DNA from: Clostridiales bacterium
GTDB lineage: Bacteria; Bacteroidota; Bacteroidia; Bacteroidales; Muribaculaceae
Assembly: GCA_023666645.1 (NCBI GenBank)
Contig: JAMPBP010000001.1
Span: forward strand, 643,864-707,863
Direction: 5' to 3'
Length of the DNA: 64,000 bases
Under the pieces are notes generated by a model. That model was not told the origin of the DNA and ran no database searches. It saw nothing but the letters and a program-made list of their open reading frames with translations. The stretch's first letter is position 1; each line of letters begins with the position of its first letter. Position numbers and translations under genes: made by a program. Below, one piece after another: positions 27,753-35,500 of the stretch.

Positions 27753-27890
27753 TTCCCTGTAGTGCTGCCGTGGGGTTACCTTGATTCAGAGGGTAGGGAG
27801 TGGGTATATGGAGGAATCTTGTCTCAGGTTGATGCCACGGGCAATGACAACCGTTCATTATACCACCTTTACTTCACAGGCAGAACTTGA
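27693..27890 (+). pseudogene. RHS core fragment with internal deletion (stub B)
   Basis: A 65-codon frame. Residues 25-54 (LPWGYLDSEGREWVYGG and ILSQVDATGNDNR) equal two parts of the RHS core, 23607-23649 and 23730-23778, with the roughly 80 bases between them deleted. After the second part the frame leaves the core and stops; the toxin-like sequence that follows is in a different frame. Confidence 0.75.
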
Positions 27891-28422
27891 CAAGTTGCAG
27901 ATTGAAGGTGAATTCTTGGGGGGTATTGTTGTTGAAATGAATGGCTCTATGAATGAGATAGTTGGTAAAAATAACAAGATAAATGGAGAAGGGGCAATTT
28001 ATGCTCAAGTTTTTGTCTACGGGAATAATGGTCCTGAAGATATCGAAGAGTACATAGGTTTTTCATTAACAGCCAATTTTGAAAAGTTTGGAGCTATTGC
28101 CGACGGTGAATACGATGTTACATACGATATAAGAGGTATGGGTGCTCCTTATCAATCACATTTTGCTATAAATGGAAGAGGACCAGTGGACTGTATAAAT
28201 GATATAAATCCAAGTCCATCTGAATATAACCCGTATAGTAGAACGCAGAAGGCGGGTGTATTTATTCATCGTACAAATTGGGATGGTAGTATTACAGATA
28301 ATCCGATTAAGTACAAGACTGTTTCTTCGGGATGTATATTAATTGCCGGTCATCAATGGAATAAATTTGAGAAACAGATTGGCAAAAATGGGTTTAAATT
28401 CATTCTAAATAGAACTAAATGA
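27808..28422 (+). CDS. Toxin-tip-like protein with L,D-transpeptidase-like motif
   Basis: About 204 residues. The first 15 or so are RHS core sequence read in the wrong frame; the native domain starts near HYTTFTSQAELDKLQ (27856). Towards the end AGVFIHRTNWDG and then YKTVSSGCILI resemble the IH...S-x-GC arrangement of the YkuD L,D-transpeptidase and DUF5675-like folds, which act on peptidoglycan. The match rests on the His and SGC motif only. It sits behind an RHS stub and before a secreted SH3-like gene, so a silent toxin cassette is likely. The frame break means the stub and this domain are not now one protein; ATG 27808 or 27844 could start it. Confidence 0.6.
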   Translation: MEESCLRLMPRAMTTVHYTTFTSQAELDKLQIEGEFLGGIVVEMNGSMNEIVGKNNKINGEGAIYAQVFVYGNNGPEDIEEYIGFSLTANFEKFGAIADGEYDVTYDIRGMGAPYQSHFAINGRGPVDCINDINPSPSEYNPYSRTQKAGVFIHRTNWDGSITDNPIKYKTVSSGCILIAGHQWNKFEKQIGKNGFKFILNRTK

Positions 28423-28428
28423 ATAATT

Positions 28429-28971
28429 ATGAACAGCATTAGATGTTTAGTGTCAATGATATTTGGCTTATCAATATTTTGCTCTGCAAATCCTGCTATA
28501 AGAGGAATCGTTTATCCTTTTCATGAGTCTATTCCAATCTATGAAACTGCCACATCTTTTAATCCTAAAACTTATTTGGTTTCAGGGAATACAGATTATA
28601 GTTTCTATTGGGCATACGTCATTGAAGATTCTTATTTGCGCTTTAAGGCAAAATTTATATCAACATCCGATAATAAAGATAGCACAGAAACTTTTGTTGG
28701 ATGGATAAATAAGGCTAATGTTGTTGTAAAACTATTAGAAAATGACTTTGATAAAGATGGAGGATTTTTATATTTATATGACTCCCCTAATTCACAAAAT
28801 ATGGAAAAAATCTATACTAAGGATGTCGAAAGGGAAGTCATTGTACTTGAATTCTATCACAGCGACTTAGATAATGTTAATTGGATAAAAGTAATTATTC
28901 AAAATGGCAATCAATGTTCTGTTGGATGGATAAATCGCGCTTGCGATCAGATATGGTCAACATGCAATTGA
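28429..28971 (+). CDS. Exported SH3-like protein, candidate immunity protein
   Basis: 180 residues: a signal peptide (IRCLVSMIFGLSIFCSA) and two SH3b-like units, each ending in a GWIN motif (FVGWINKANVVVK and CSVGWINRACDQIW). SH3b folds bind cell-wall peptides, and small periplasmic proteins of this kind could shield peptidoglycan or bind the toxin. It begins 6 bases after the L,D-transpeptidase-like gene. The pairing and the immunity role are inferred. Confidence 0.65.
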   Translation: MNSIRCLVSMIFGLSIFCSANPAIRGIVYPFHESIPIYETATSFNPKTYLVSGNTDYSFYWAYVIEDSYLRFKAKFISTSDNKDSTETFVGWINKANVVVKLLENDFDKDGGFLYLYDSPNSQNMEKIYTKDVEREVIVLEFYHSDLDNVNWIKVIIQNGNQCSVGWINRACDQIWSTCN

Positions 28972-29068
28972 CCAGTAAGATAAAACCACTCGCTGAGTGA
29001 AGATGATCAGGAATAGGAGAGATTGCGCATATTACGGTACTTTTACAGAGCCTACGGGGTGTAAATAG

Positions 29069-29164
29069 AATAGTGATGAGATAGAGTTCTTTCAGTATAT
29101 AAAGTCGGCGAGTGTAGACTCTGTTTCGTGTGTTTCATCATTGTACTATTCTGAAGATGAGTGA
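29069..29164 (+). pseudogene. Duplicated 3' end of the lipoprotein gene
   Basis: Encodes SDEIEFFQYIKSASVDSVSC, matching the C-terminus of the lipoprotein at 25180-25788; 29084-29140 corresponds to 25693-25749 almost base for base. A TAG precedes it in frame. Just before that stop, EPTGCK resembles the RHS core end DPTGC, perhaps another core scrap. Confidence 0.7.
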
Positions 29165-29204
29165 ACATTTGGCTCCTTAAGTTTGGAGTCTGAATGATAT
29201 TGAT

Positions 29205-29239
29205 GGTGAGTCGGGCTGTTGATGCCGGCTCACCCTTTT
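29205..29239 (+). terminator. Terminator in repeat copy C
   Basis: GGTGAGTCGG (29205-29214) pairs with CCGGCTCACC (29225-29234), ten pairs with one G-T, followed by CTTTT. Confidence 0.75.
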
Positions 29240-29298
29240 GTCGTTCGATGGTTTGATGGTTGCCACACGCCGGCAATTTAGCGATTTAGTGCACATTA

Positions 29299-29330
29299 TT
29301 TTTTTATGAGATTTAATAACTGTATATTTG
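29299..29330 (+). promoter_or_regulatory. Promoter in repeat copy C
   Basis: T-run at 29299-29305 and TATATTTG at 29323-29330, the same unit as in A and B. No cassette follows it, so it may be idle or read towards 29598. Confidence 0.55.
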
Positions 29331-29497
29331 TGGGGTAGTGTGAATTCATTGTAACTGTAAGAGATATAGTATGTTTCTATGCTTGGAGGTCGATGCTTGT
29401 TATTGACGGGAGAACGGAAGGTGACGATAATGGGGCATTAGTTTTTCAATTGTGTGAGGTAAAGAGTGCTATGTTTTGCAGATTCTTTTTGTTTTAC

Positions 29498-29529
29498 TTG
29501 CTACTGTGAGTTGCTTTTTCGTATATTTG
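29498..29529 (+). promoter_or_regulatory. Promoter of the secreted protein/GDPD pair
   Basis: TTGC at 29498-29501, 20 bases, then TATATTTG at 29522-29529. The start codon of the next gene is 68 bases further on. Confidence 0.6.
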
Positions 29530-29597
29530 TGTCGGTTGTAAATGACCTCTCCTCTATTTCACCAGTCACTATCAGTAGAAATTATATCTGATACCAT

Positions 29598-30092
29598 ATG
29601 AATAAGTTAATGAAAAATCTATTTAGACCGCTTGCTGTCGTTTCTGCTCTGCTGGCTTTGTCCCCCTTGGCCAGGGCCGATGGCGAAGCGCTGAGGGTCT
29701 ATTTCAACAGCGGTGAAAGCCAAATGTTTATTCTTGCTGATTCCCCCGTGATCACATTCGACGGTGGTAACTGCGTCATAAAGTCGGTCAGGGTCGATAT
29801 CTCCATGCCCATGGAGACTATAGACCATGCCGAGTTTATTCCGGCCGGCTTGACATCTGTTGCCCCAATAGAGAGGGAGGATATTTGCTTTGACATGTCG
29901 TCATCCACTGTTATAAGAGTGCTTGGAATACAAGCGGGTAGCACGGTTGCCCTATACAACATGGCCGGTGTCAATATGCTCATGTCAAGGGCCGATTCAG
30001 GTGGCGTTGCCATAATCGATGTCTCCTCATTCTCTCCAGGTGGTTATATATTGGTTACTAATGGTAAAAGTTTTAAATTCTATAGAAAATGA
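29598..30092 (+). CDS. Small secreted protein with type IX sorting-like end
   Basis: 164 residues with a signal peptide (LAVVSALLALSPLARA). The last 60 residues (STVIRVLGIQAGSTVALYNMAG to GGYILVTNGKSFKFYRK) have the beta-strand pattern and basic end of C-terminal domains used by type IX secretion, preceded by a short beta-rich region. It may be a surface or secreted accessory to the next gene, whose ATG overlaps its stop codon by four bases. Function otherwise unknown. Confidence 0.65.
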   Translation: MNKLMKNLFRPLAVVSALLALSPLARADGEALRVYFNSGESQMFILADSPVITFDGGNCVIKSVRVDISMPMETIDHAEFIPAGLTSVAPIEREDICFDMSSSTVIRVLGIQAGSTVALYNMAGVNMLMSRADSGGVAIIDVSSFSPGGYILVTNGKSFKFYRK

Positions 30093-31984
30093 AAAAATTA
30101 CTCCTTGTCGCTTCTTTCATGCTCGCTATCATCGGAGCCCGGGCACAATCCTATAATCTCAATGTGACCAAAAACGACGGTCAGAAAATCTCCATACCCA
30201 CTGCCGACATTTCGCGTATTGACTTTGTCTATGACGATGGCTCGATGATAAAGGCCGATCTCCTCGATGTGGAATTTCGCCCCGATGGCTCGGCTGTCGA
30301 TGTGTCGCCTATGGCCAACGAAATCTCCTATCGACCCAGTGCCAATCTTGTCACTTACTATAATGATATTCAAAAACGTTATGTAGCGAGTTTCCGTAAT
30401 CCTATGGGCAGCGATGTGACCAGCGGTTTTTACCGCATAAACTATACTGCCGGTGGAAACTTCATCAATAAAATCGCCGATGGTTGCACAATGGAAACCA
30501 TTATAAAACTCAATACCGACGATAATCCCAATCTAGAGGTGAAATGGTTCAGCTCCATGGAGGCCGGCGGCATAGGATTCATATTGCCTGTACACGCAGC
30601 CCACGGTGACAAAATCACCTTCCTACCCAACACTTCGACGAGTGGAGCCTCGACATGGCGTTGGACACCGAGCAAGGTGAAACCCGAGGTAGGAAAATAC
30701 TATCATGTCGTTGGCGTGTGGAACAAAGAGGAGGGGAAATCATATATTTATATAAATGGCCAACTCAGCGGCCAGGCCGATGCTCCGGGTAATTATAAAC
30801 CGGTGAATACAGGCGCTGAAGCTTTCATTATAGGTGGTGACCCCTCGACGAATCCTGCAAGCGCCAACGCTTGCTTCAACGGTGAGGTTGCTGCGGTGCG
30901 CGTCTATGACAAGCCCATGACCCAGCAGGAGGTGGCACAGATATGGGAACAGAACCGCTTTGACCCTGACGCTGTCGGCGATATGAATTTCACCGATATC
31001 ATATACATGCCTACTGCCGATGTTGCCACCGGTGCACACTTCTCAATCTATGGCAACGGCTTCAAGGAGGGAGATGCTATCATTTTCACCACAGCAGCCG
31101 GCAAGCGTTTCGAGACTGTTACCTCGACCGATGCCGGCAAGGTTACGGCTACAATACCGGCAGGAATGGTGTCGGACAGCTACAACATCATTGTGAAACG
31201 CGGCAACACCGAGATGCCCTTGGGTCAGGTCAAGCTCAATATCGTGAGCACTACACAAAAGGTAGCCCGGCCTAAGGTGATAGCCCACCGTGGAGCTCAC
31301 ACCGACGGTGCAACAGAAAACTCCATTGCAGCGCTCAGGAAGGCTATGGATGCCAACTACTATGGAATCGAATTTGACTGCTGGATCACCACTGATGGAA
31401 CCATAGTTGTACACCACGATGGTGTGGCACAAGGGAAGACATTCCAAAACTGCACATACGAGGAGATTAAAAACATCAAGCTCGCCAACGGTGAGACACT
31501 GCCCACTTTCGACGATTATCTCAAGACCTTTGTAGCCGACATGGATAAGAGCACTTCCAAGCTCATCATAGAAATAAAGACCCACAGCAAAGCTTCGCGC
31601 AATAACGAGTGTGTCGACAAGGTAATGAGTGAAGTCGAGCGCCTCGGTATCAAGGACCGAGTGGAGTATATTGCCTTTGATTTCAATGTGTGCCAGCGCA
31701 TCGTGGCCCGCGACCCACATGCCATGGTTGGTTATCTGAGTGGTGACCGCAACCCGGCTGCTGTCAAGCAGGCCGGTATACCGAGCATCGACTACTATCT
31801 GGGTAATTTCAACACTAACCCTCAGTGGGTCAAAGAGGCACAGGAACTCGGAATGATTGTCAATGTGTGGACCGTGAACTCTCCGGCCGATATGCTGAAT
31901 CTCATCTATATGGGTGTCGACTACATCACCACCGACTATCCCGCCACTGTCACCGACCTGAATTCTAAAGTATTCGTCGAGTAG
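30089..31984 (+). CDS. LamG-containing glycerophosphodiester phosphodiesterase
   Basis: 631 residues, exported (MKKLLLVASFMLAIIGARAQ). Order: short beta-rich N-terminal piece, a LamG/concanavalin-like domain at about 95-290 (GKYYHVVGVWNKEEGKSYIY, AAVRVYDKPMTQQEVAQIW), an immunoglobulin/IPT-like domain at about 300-385, and a GDPD domain from about 390. The GDPD signature is complete: IAHRGAHTDGATENS, YGIEFDCWITTDGTIVVHHDG, IIEIKT and VNVWTVN. It should cleave glycerophosphodiesters, from phospholipid turnover or teichoic-acid-like polymers, in the periplasm or at the surface; the LamG domain would bind a glycan. Translationally coupled to the preceding small secreted protein. Confidence 0.88.
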   Translation: MKKLLLVASFMLAIIGARAQSYNLNVTKNDGQKISIPTADISRIDFVYDDGSMIKADLLDVEFRPDGSAVDVSPMANEISYRPSANLVTYYNDIQKRYVASFRNPMGSDVTSGFYRINYTAGGNFINKIADGCTMETIIKLNTDDNPNLEVKWFSSMEAGGIGFILPVHAAHGDKITFLPNTSTSGASTWRWTPSKVKPEVGKYYHVVGVWNKEEGKSYIYINGQLSGQADAPGNYKPVNTGAEAFIIGGDPSTNPASANACFNGEVAAVRVYDKPMTQQEVAQIWEQNRFDPDAVGDMNFTDIIYMPTADVATGAHFSIYGNGFKEGDAIIFTTAAGKRFETVTSTDAGKVTATIPAGMVSDSYNIIVKRGNTEMPLGQVKLNIVSTTQKVARPKVIAHRGAHTDGATENSIAALRKAMDANYYGIEFDCWITTDGTIVVHHDGVAQGKTFQNCTYEEIKNIKLANGETLPTFDDYLKTFVADMDKSTSKLIIEIKTHSKASRNNECVDKVMSEVERLGIKDRVEYIAFDFNVCQRIVARDPHAMVGYLSGDRNPAAVKQAGIPSIDYYLGNFNTNPQWVKEAQELGMIVNVWTVNSPADMLNLIYMGVDYITTDYPATVTDLNSKVFVE

Positions 31985-32085
31985 GGACACTTTTCCTGGC
32001 ACCTGACATACGACCTCAGGGCTGTTGTAGTGAATTTTTGTCGGTGAGGGTTAATAATTTGGGACCTCTGTGCGTTATATATATT

Positions 32086-32721
32086 ATGAAACAGTTGTTC
32101 TCCTTATTGGTATTCCTGCTTGTATCGGCTGCCGTGCATGTATCGGCCATCGAGCCCGAGCTGTTGCCCATGGATCCGGGCGATGGCCGCCAGAAGGTGT
32201 ACAAGGGTAAATATTGGACCACAACCGAGCAGGGTGACACGGTGTTGATGCTTGTCATGAATCAAATCACTGTGTTCAATCCCATCAAATTCAAAAATAA
32301 GAAAGAGGAGGAATTTTACTGGCGCACGGTGCGCGATGTGAAAAAAGCCTTGCCGTGGGCCAAGATGATATGTGAGACGCTGGTGGAAACCTACGAGTAT
32401 ATCGAGACATTCCCTACCCAGAAAGAGCGCGAGCAATATATCAAGGATATGGAGGGCGCGGTGTTTGACCAGTACAAACCGGTGTTGAAACGTTTCACCA
32501 AAAGCCAGGCACGCATGCTCGTCAAGCTCATACAGCGAGAGACCAACCAGTCGAGCTATCAGCTTCTGAAAGCATTTCTGGGGTCGTTCCGCGCTACTTT
32601 CTGGCAGGGATTCGGACGACTTTTTGGTGTCAATCTTAAGAATGAATACCATCCTGAGTCAAATCGTGACGATGCCATCATCGAGCGTGTGTGTACGCTT
32701 GTGGAACAGGGTGCCTTGTAG
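32086..32721 (+). CDS. Exported DUF4294 protein
   Basis: From ATG 32086 the product is 211 residues with signal peptide MKQLFSLLVFLLVSAAVHVSA; an upstream alternative start would put 16 unlikely residues before it. The core FKNKKEEEFYWRTVRDVKKALPWAK and LVKLIQRETNQSSYQLLKAFLGSFRATFWQ, cited in parts, follows the Bacteroidetes DUF4294 family. Function unknown; the family is found beside varied genes. Confidence 0.8.
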   Translation: MKQLFSLLVFLLVSAAVHVSAIEPELLPMDPGDGRQKVYKGKYWTTTEQGDTVLMLVMNQITVFNPIKFKNKKEEEFYWRTVRDVKKALPWAKMICETLVETYEYIETFPTQKEREQYIKDMEGAVFDQYKPVLKRFTKSQARMLVKLIQRETNQSSYQLLKAFLGSFRATFWQGFGRLFGVNLKNEYHPESNRDDAIIERVCTLVEQGAL

Positions 32722-32812
32722 CGGTGAGTAATAGTCCATGTATGGAATACTCATGACATTATCATATTGTTAAAAAAAGTATGTTTTAATATTAAAATTG
32801 CTATTAATTGCT

Positions 32813-32842
32813 TTTGCCTAAGACCAAAATGAAGTATCTTTG
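32813..32842 (+). promoter_or_regulatory. Promoter of the Lrp/AsnC gene
   Basis: TTTG (32813-32816), 18 bases, TATCTTTG (32835-32842). The start codon is 21 bases beyond the -7 box, so the leader is very short. Confidence 0.7.
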
Positions 32843-32863
32843 TAGCATTCAAAGCAAGAAGAT

Positions 32864-33325
32864 ATGGAACGAATAGATAATTTAGACCGACAGATACTTG
32901 ATATAATAATACGTAATGCCCGCATACCATCGAAGGATGTCGCAGTGGTGTGTGGAGTGTCCCGGGCAGCAATCCATCAGCGCATACAGCGCATGATTGA
33001 TCTTGGGGTTATAACCGGTTCGGGTTACAATGTGAATCCCAAAGCTCTGGGCTATCATACATGTACCTATATAGGGGTGAATCTTGTGAGGGGCGCCATG
33101 TATCGCGATGTGGTGCCTGAGCTGGAGAAGATTCCCGAGGTTGTGGAGTGTCACTATACCACCGGTCCCTATACTATGCTTGTCAAGCTCTATGCCCGCG
33201 ATAATGAACACTTGATGGAGATTCTCCATGACAAGATTCAGATGATCAACGGTGTGACTACTACCGAGACACTCATTTCGCTCGACCATAGTATACAACG
33301 TCAGATACAGGTGGAGCATGACTGA
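32864..33325 (+). CDS. Lrp/AsnC-family transcription regulator
   Basis: 153 residues. An N-terminal helix-turn-helix (LDRQILDIIIRNARIPSKDV, VSRAAIHQRIQRMIDLGVI) is followed by the alpha-beta ligand-binding RAM domain (VVECHYTTGPYTMLVKLYA, INGVTTTETLISLD). Such proteins form octamers that respond to amino acids. It stands alone with its own promoter; what it controls cannot be told from the window. Confidence 0.93.
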   Translation: MERIDNLDRQILDIIIRNARIPSKDVAVVCGVSRAAIHQRIQRMIDLGVITGSGYNVNPKALGYHTCTYIGVNLVRGAMYRDVVPELEKIPEVVECHYTTGPYTMLVKLYARDNEHLMEILHDKIQMINGVTTTETLISLDHSIQRQIQVEHD

Positions 33326-33377
33326 TGCTCCTTTTCTCATTGACTCTCCCGGTTCTTGAAATCAAATCGTTCAATAT

Positions 33378-34841
33378 ATGAAGAATATTCCTCAGCTTAC
33401 GGCGTCAGCGGTATTATTGTTGGCTTCGTGTGTTATGCTTCTCGCCTCTTGCAGCAAGAAGGAGAAGAGTGTTGTGGACACTATCCCGGCCAATGCCACA
33501 TGGGCAGTATGTGTCAATGTCGAAGACCTTCTGTCAAATGCAGGGGTAAAGGAAACCGACGGCAAGTACAGATTGAGCCGCGCCCTTGAGGATCTCACAT
33601 CGACCTACCTGCGCCATGACAATGAAGTTGTTGATAAGATGCTCGAGGGTATTCCGGCTATCGATGCCGAGGCTGTGTATTTCTATGCCGATTATAAGGA
33701 CCGGCCGATACTGACATGCGGGCTTAGGCATGCCGAGCCGCTCGTGAATGCCTTGAGGAAAAACTTCGGTCCTTCGGTCGATAAGAATGGTTATACAATC
33801 TTTGGCGCCAACGGCAATATCATTGCCATCAGGGACAATCAGTTGTGGGTATCAGACAAGACCGCCTATATAGTGGAGGCTGTGGAAGAGGCCGTGAAGA
33901 ATGGCTCGATTAGGAGCTGGTCCAATTTCAACGCTATTACCGAAGGTGATCACACGATATTGGCACTGGGCAAAGTGGGAGCATTTCTTTCGATGGCAGG
34001 TTACAAAAACGCATCGACGTTCATAGACCTCAATGCCGACGCCTCGTTCTATGTCGATTTCAAGGATAATACAATGATAATAGGCAGTGAGTGTGATGAA
34101 TCGGTAATAAAAGAGAGCTTCAATAAAAGCATGTCAGATATTTCGGCTGATGCCCTCAAGTACGTGCCCGAGAATTCAATCATGGCTATGGCCGTAGGGT
34201 CCTTAAATCCCGCTGATGCCGAAATTCTTTTTGGTAATGCCTCCAATTCCCCATTGGAGTCGATTTTAGATGGCATGATAGGAACGATAGCTGTTTCGAT
34301 TCAGCCCCCGAGTGACATGAACGACTTATTGTCGGGTGCCGATTGGGATTTCAACATAGTGACGCGCATGACCGAGTCGGCCGCCGGTGATCTCGACAAT
34401 CTGATCCGTCAGTTTTTCAATGTCACAGAGCGTGAAGGCTGTAGTTATTTTACATGGGGTAACAAAGATTTCATAGGTGGCGCCCGTTTATACTACCGCT
34501 ATTGTAACGATAGCTATCTCGTGATGGGGTCGGAACCGGTGAGCGACAATAACAAGTCGATAGTCACCAGGGGTATGGAGCGACAGCCGTGGGCATCGCA
34601 GGCCCATCTCGACAAGGATAGCGATATTGCCAGAGTTTTCAATCTGCCGTTTGGTATAGATATCAGGTCCAGGACATTCAGTGGCAGTCACAGAATTGAA
34701 TGGGTCATTACCCTCGAGGGGAGCGATAAGCCCTTTATCGACGCGTTGCTTGCTCTTGCCGCCGATAGAAAGTGGCAACGCGATGTTATGAACCGGTTGA
34801 TGTGGATAAGAAGTCATATTCTTGACATTGAGCTCAATTAA
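33378..34841 (+). CDS. DUF4836 family lipoprotein
   Basis: 487 residues. Lipoprotein signal VLLLASCVMLLASCSKKEK, with two possible lipobox cysteines. The DUF4836 pattern is seen in TIPANATWAVCVNVEDLL, the repeated GxxxxFLSMAGY-like segments and the central FYVDFKDNTMIIGSE. Members are Bacteroidetes-only and of unknown role, probably outer-membrane associated. The following ABC ATPase frame overlaps its end by 20 bases, which suggests that lipoprotein and transporter act together. Confidence 0.82.
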   Translation: MKNIPQLTASAVLLLASCVMLLASCSKKEKSVVDTIPANATWAVCVNVEDLLSNAGVKETDGKYRLSRALEDLTSTYLRHDNEVVDKMLEGIPAIDAEAVYFYADYKDRPILTCGLRHAEPLVNALRKNFGPSVDKNGYTIFGANGNIIAIRDNQLWVSDKTAYIVEAVEEAVKNGSIRSWSNFNAITEGDHTILALGKVGAFLSMAGYKNASTFIDLNADASFYVDFKDNTMIIGSECDESVIKESFNKSMSDISADALKYVPENSIMAMAVGSLNPADAEILFGNASNSPLESILDGMIGTIAVSIQPPSDMNDLLSGADWDFNIVTRMTESAAGDLDNLIRQFFNVTEREGCSYFTWGNKDFIGGARLYYRYCNDSYLVMGSEPVSDNNKSIVTRGMERQPWASQAHLDKDSDIARVFNLPFGIDIRSRTFSGSHRIEWVITLEGSDKPFIDALLALAADRKWQRDVMNRLMWIRSHILDIELN

Positions 34842-35487
34842 ACTTCATAATGTATTGCCGGCCGTTTTTGCCGGCGACGACATGTCGACCATACGTAATA
34901 GCGGGCAACATGTGTGGCTCAGTGATGTGGAGTTTTCTGCACCGGGACATTACCTGTTGGAGGCTGAGAGTGGTGCCGGCAAGTCGTCACTGATGAGCTT
35001 TATCTATGGACTGAGGCGGGATTATAACGGAGTGATAGAAATTGACGGTGAGGATATCCGCACCTTTGACAGCGGGCGGTGGAGCCGGTTGCGTCGCGAT
35101 GTGCTCGCGCTATTGCCTCAGGAGATGGGGTTGTTTGAGGAACTCACAGTCATGGAGAACATCATGTTGAAAAACCGGTTGACCGATTATAAATCGGGGG
35201 CTCAGATAGAGGCGTTGCTTGAACGACTCGAAGTCGACGACAAGCGCGACACTACGGTAGGAATGCTCAGTGTGGGGCAGCGGCAGCGTGTCGCCATCGT
35301 CAGGGCACTGTGCCAGCCATTCAGGTACCTGCTGCTCGATGAACCGGTGAGCCATCTCGATGAGCGGAACAACCGCCTCGTTGCCGGGCTTGTCACGGAG
35401 GAGGCCTCCGGGCGTGGAGCAGCGATAATAACGACATCGGTAGGCAACCATCTGGCGCTCGACGGTGCCGTAGTCATGCAACTATGA
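34822..35487 (+). CDS. ABC transporter ATP-binding protein
   Basis: 221 residues from a TTG codon; the next ATG (34882) would cut off the KLHNVLPAVFAG strand that such proteins normally have. Walker A ESGAGKSS lacks the first glycine of the consensus, the Q-loop is LLPQEMGLFEE, signature LSVGQRQRVAI, Walker B YLLLDEPVSHLDE and a weak H-loop in TTSVGNHL. With the FtsX-like permease 13 bases downstream it forms a MacB/LolD-type exporter or mechanotransmitter pair; substrate unknown. Confidence 0.88.
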   Translation: MTLSSIKLHNVLPAVFAGDDMSTIRNSGQHVWLSDVEFSAPGHYLLEAESGAGKSSLMSFIYGLRRDYNGVIEIDGEDIRTFDSGRWSRLRRDVLALLPQEMGLFEELTVMENIMLKNRLTDYKSGAQIEALLERLEVDDKRDTTVGMLSVGQRQRVAIVRALCQPFRYLLLDEPVSHLDERNNRLVAGLVTEEASGRGAAIITTSVGNHLALDGAVVMQL

Positions 35488-35500
35488 ACAGGATTTGAGT

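Larger units (their letters stand above)
29205..29438 (+). repeat. Repeat copy C
   Basis: The longest copy: terminator half shared with A, promoter half shared with A and B, right end shared with B only. No RHS core follows; after 29438 the sequence becomes unique (29440-29497, nothing identified). It marks the end of the toxin locus. Confidence 0.85.

Noticed and set aside
31043..32002. 319-codon open frame opposite the GDPD gene
   Set aside because: It is the complement of conserved GDPD codons; its length follows from codon bias of the real gene.
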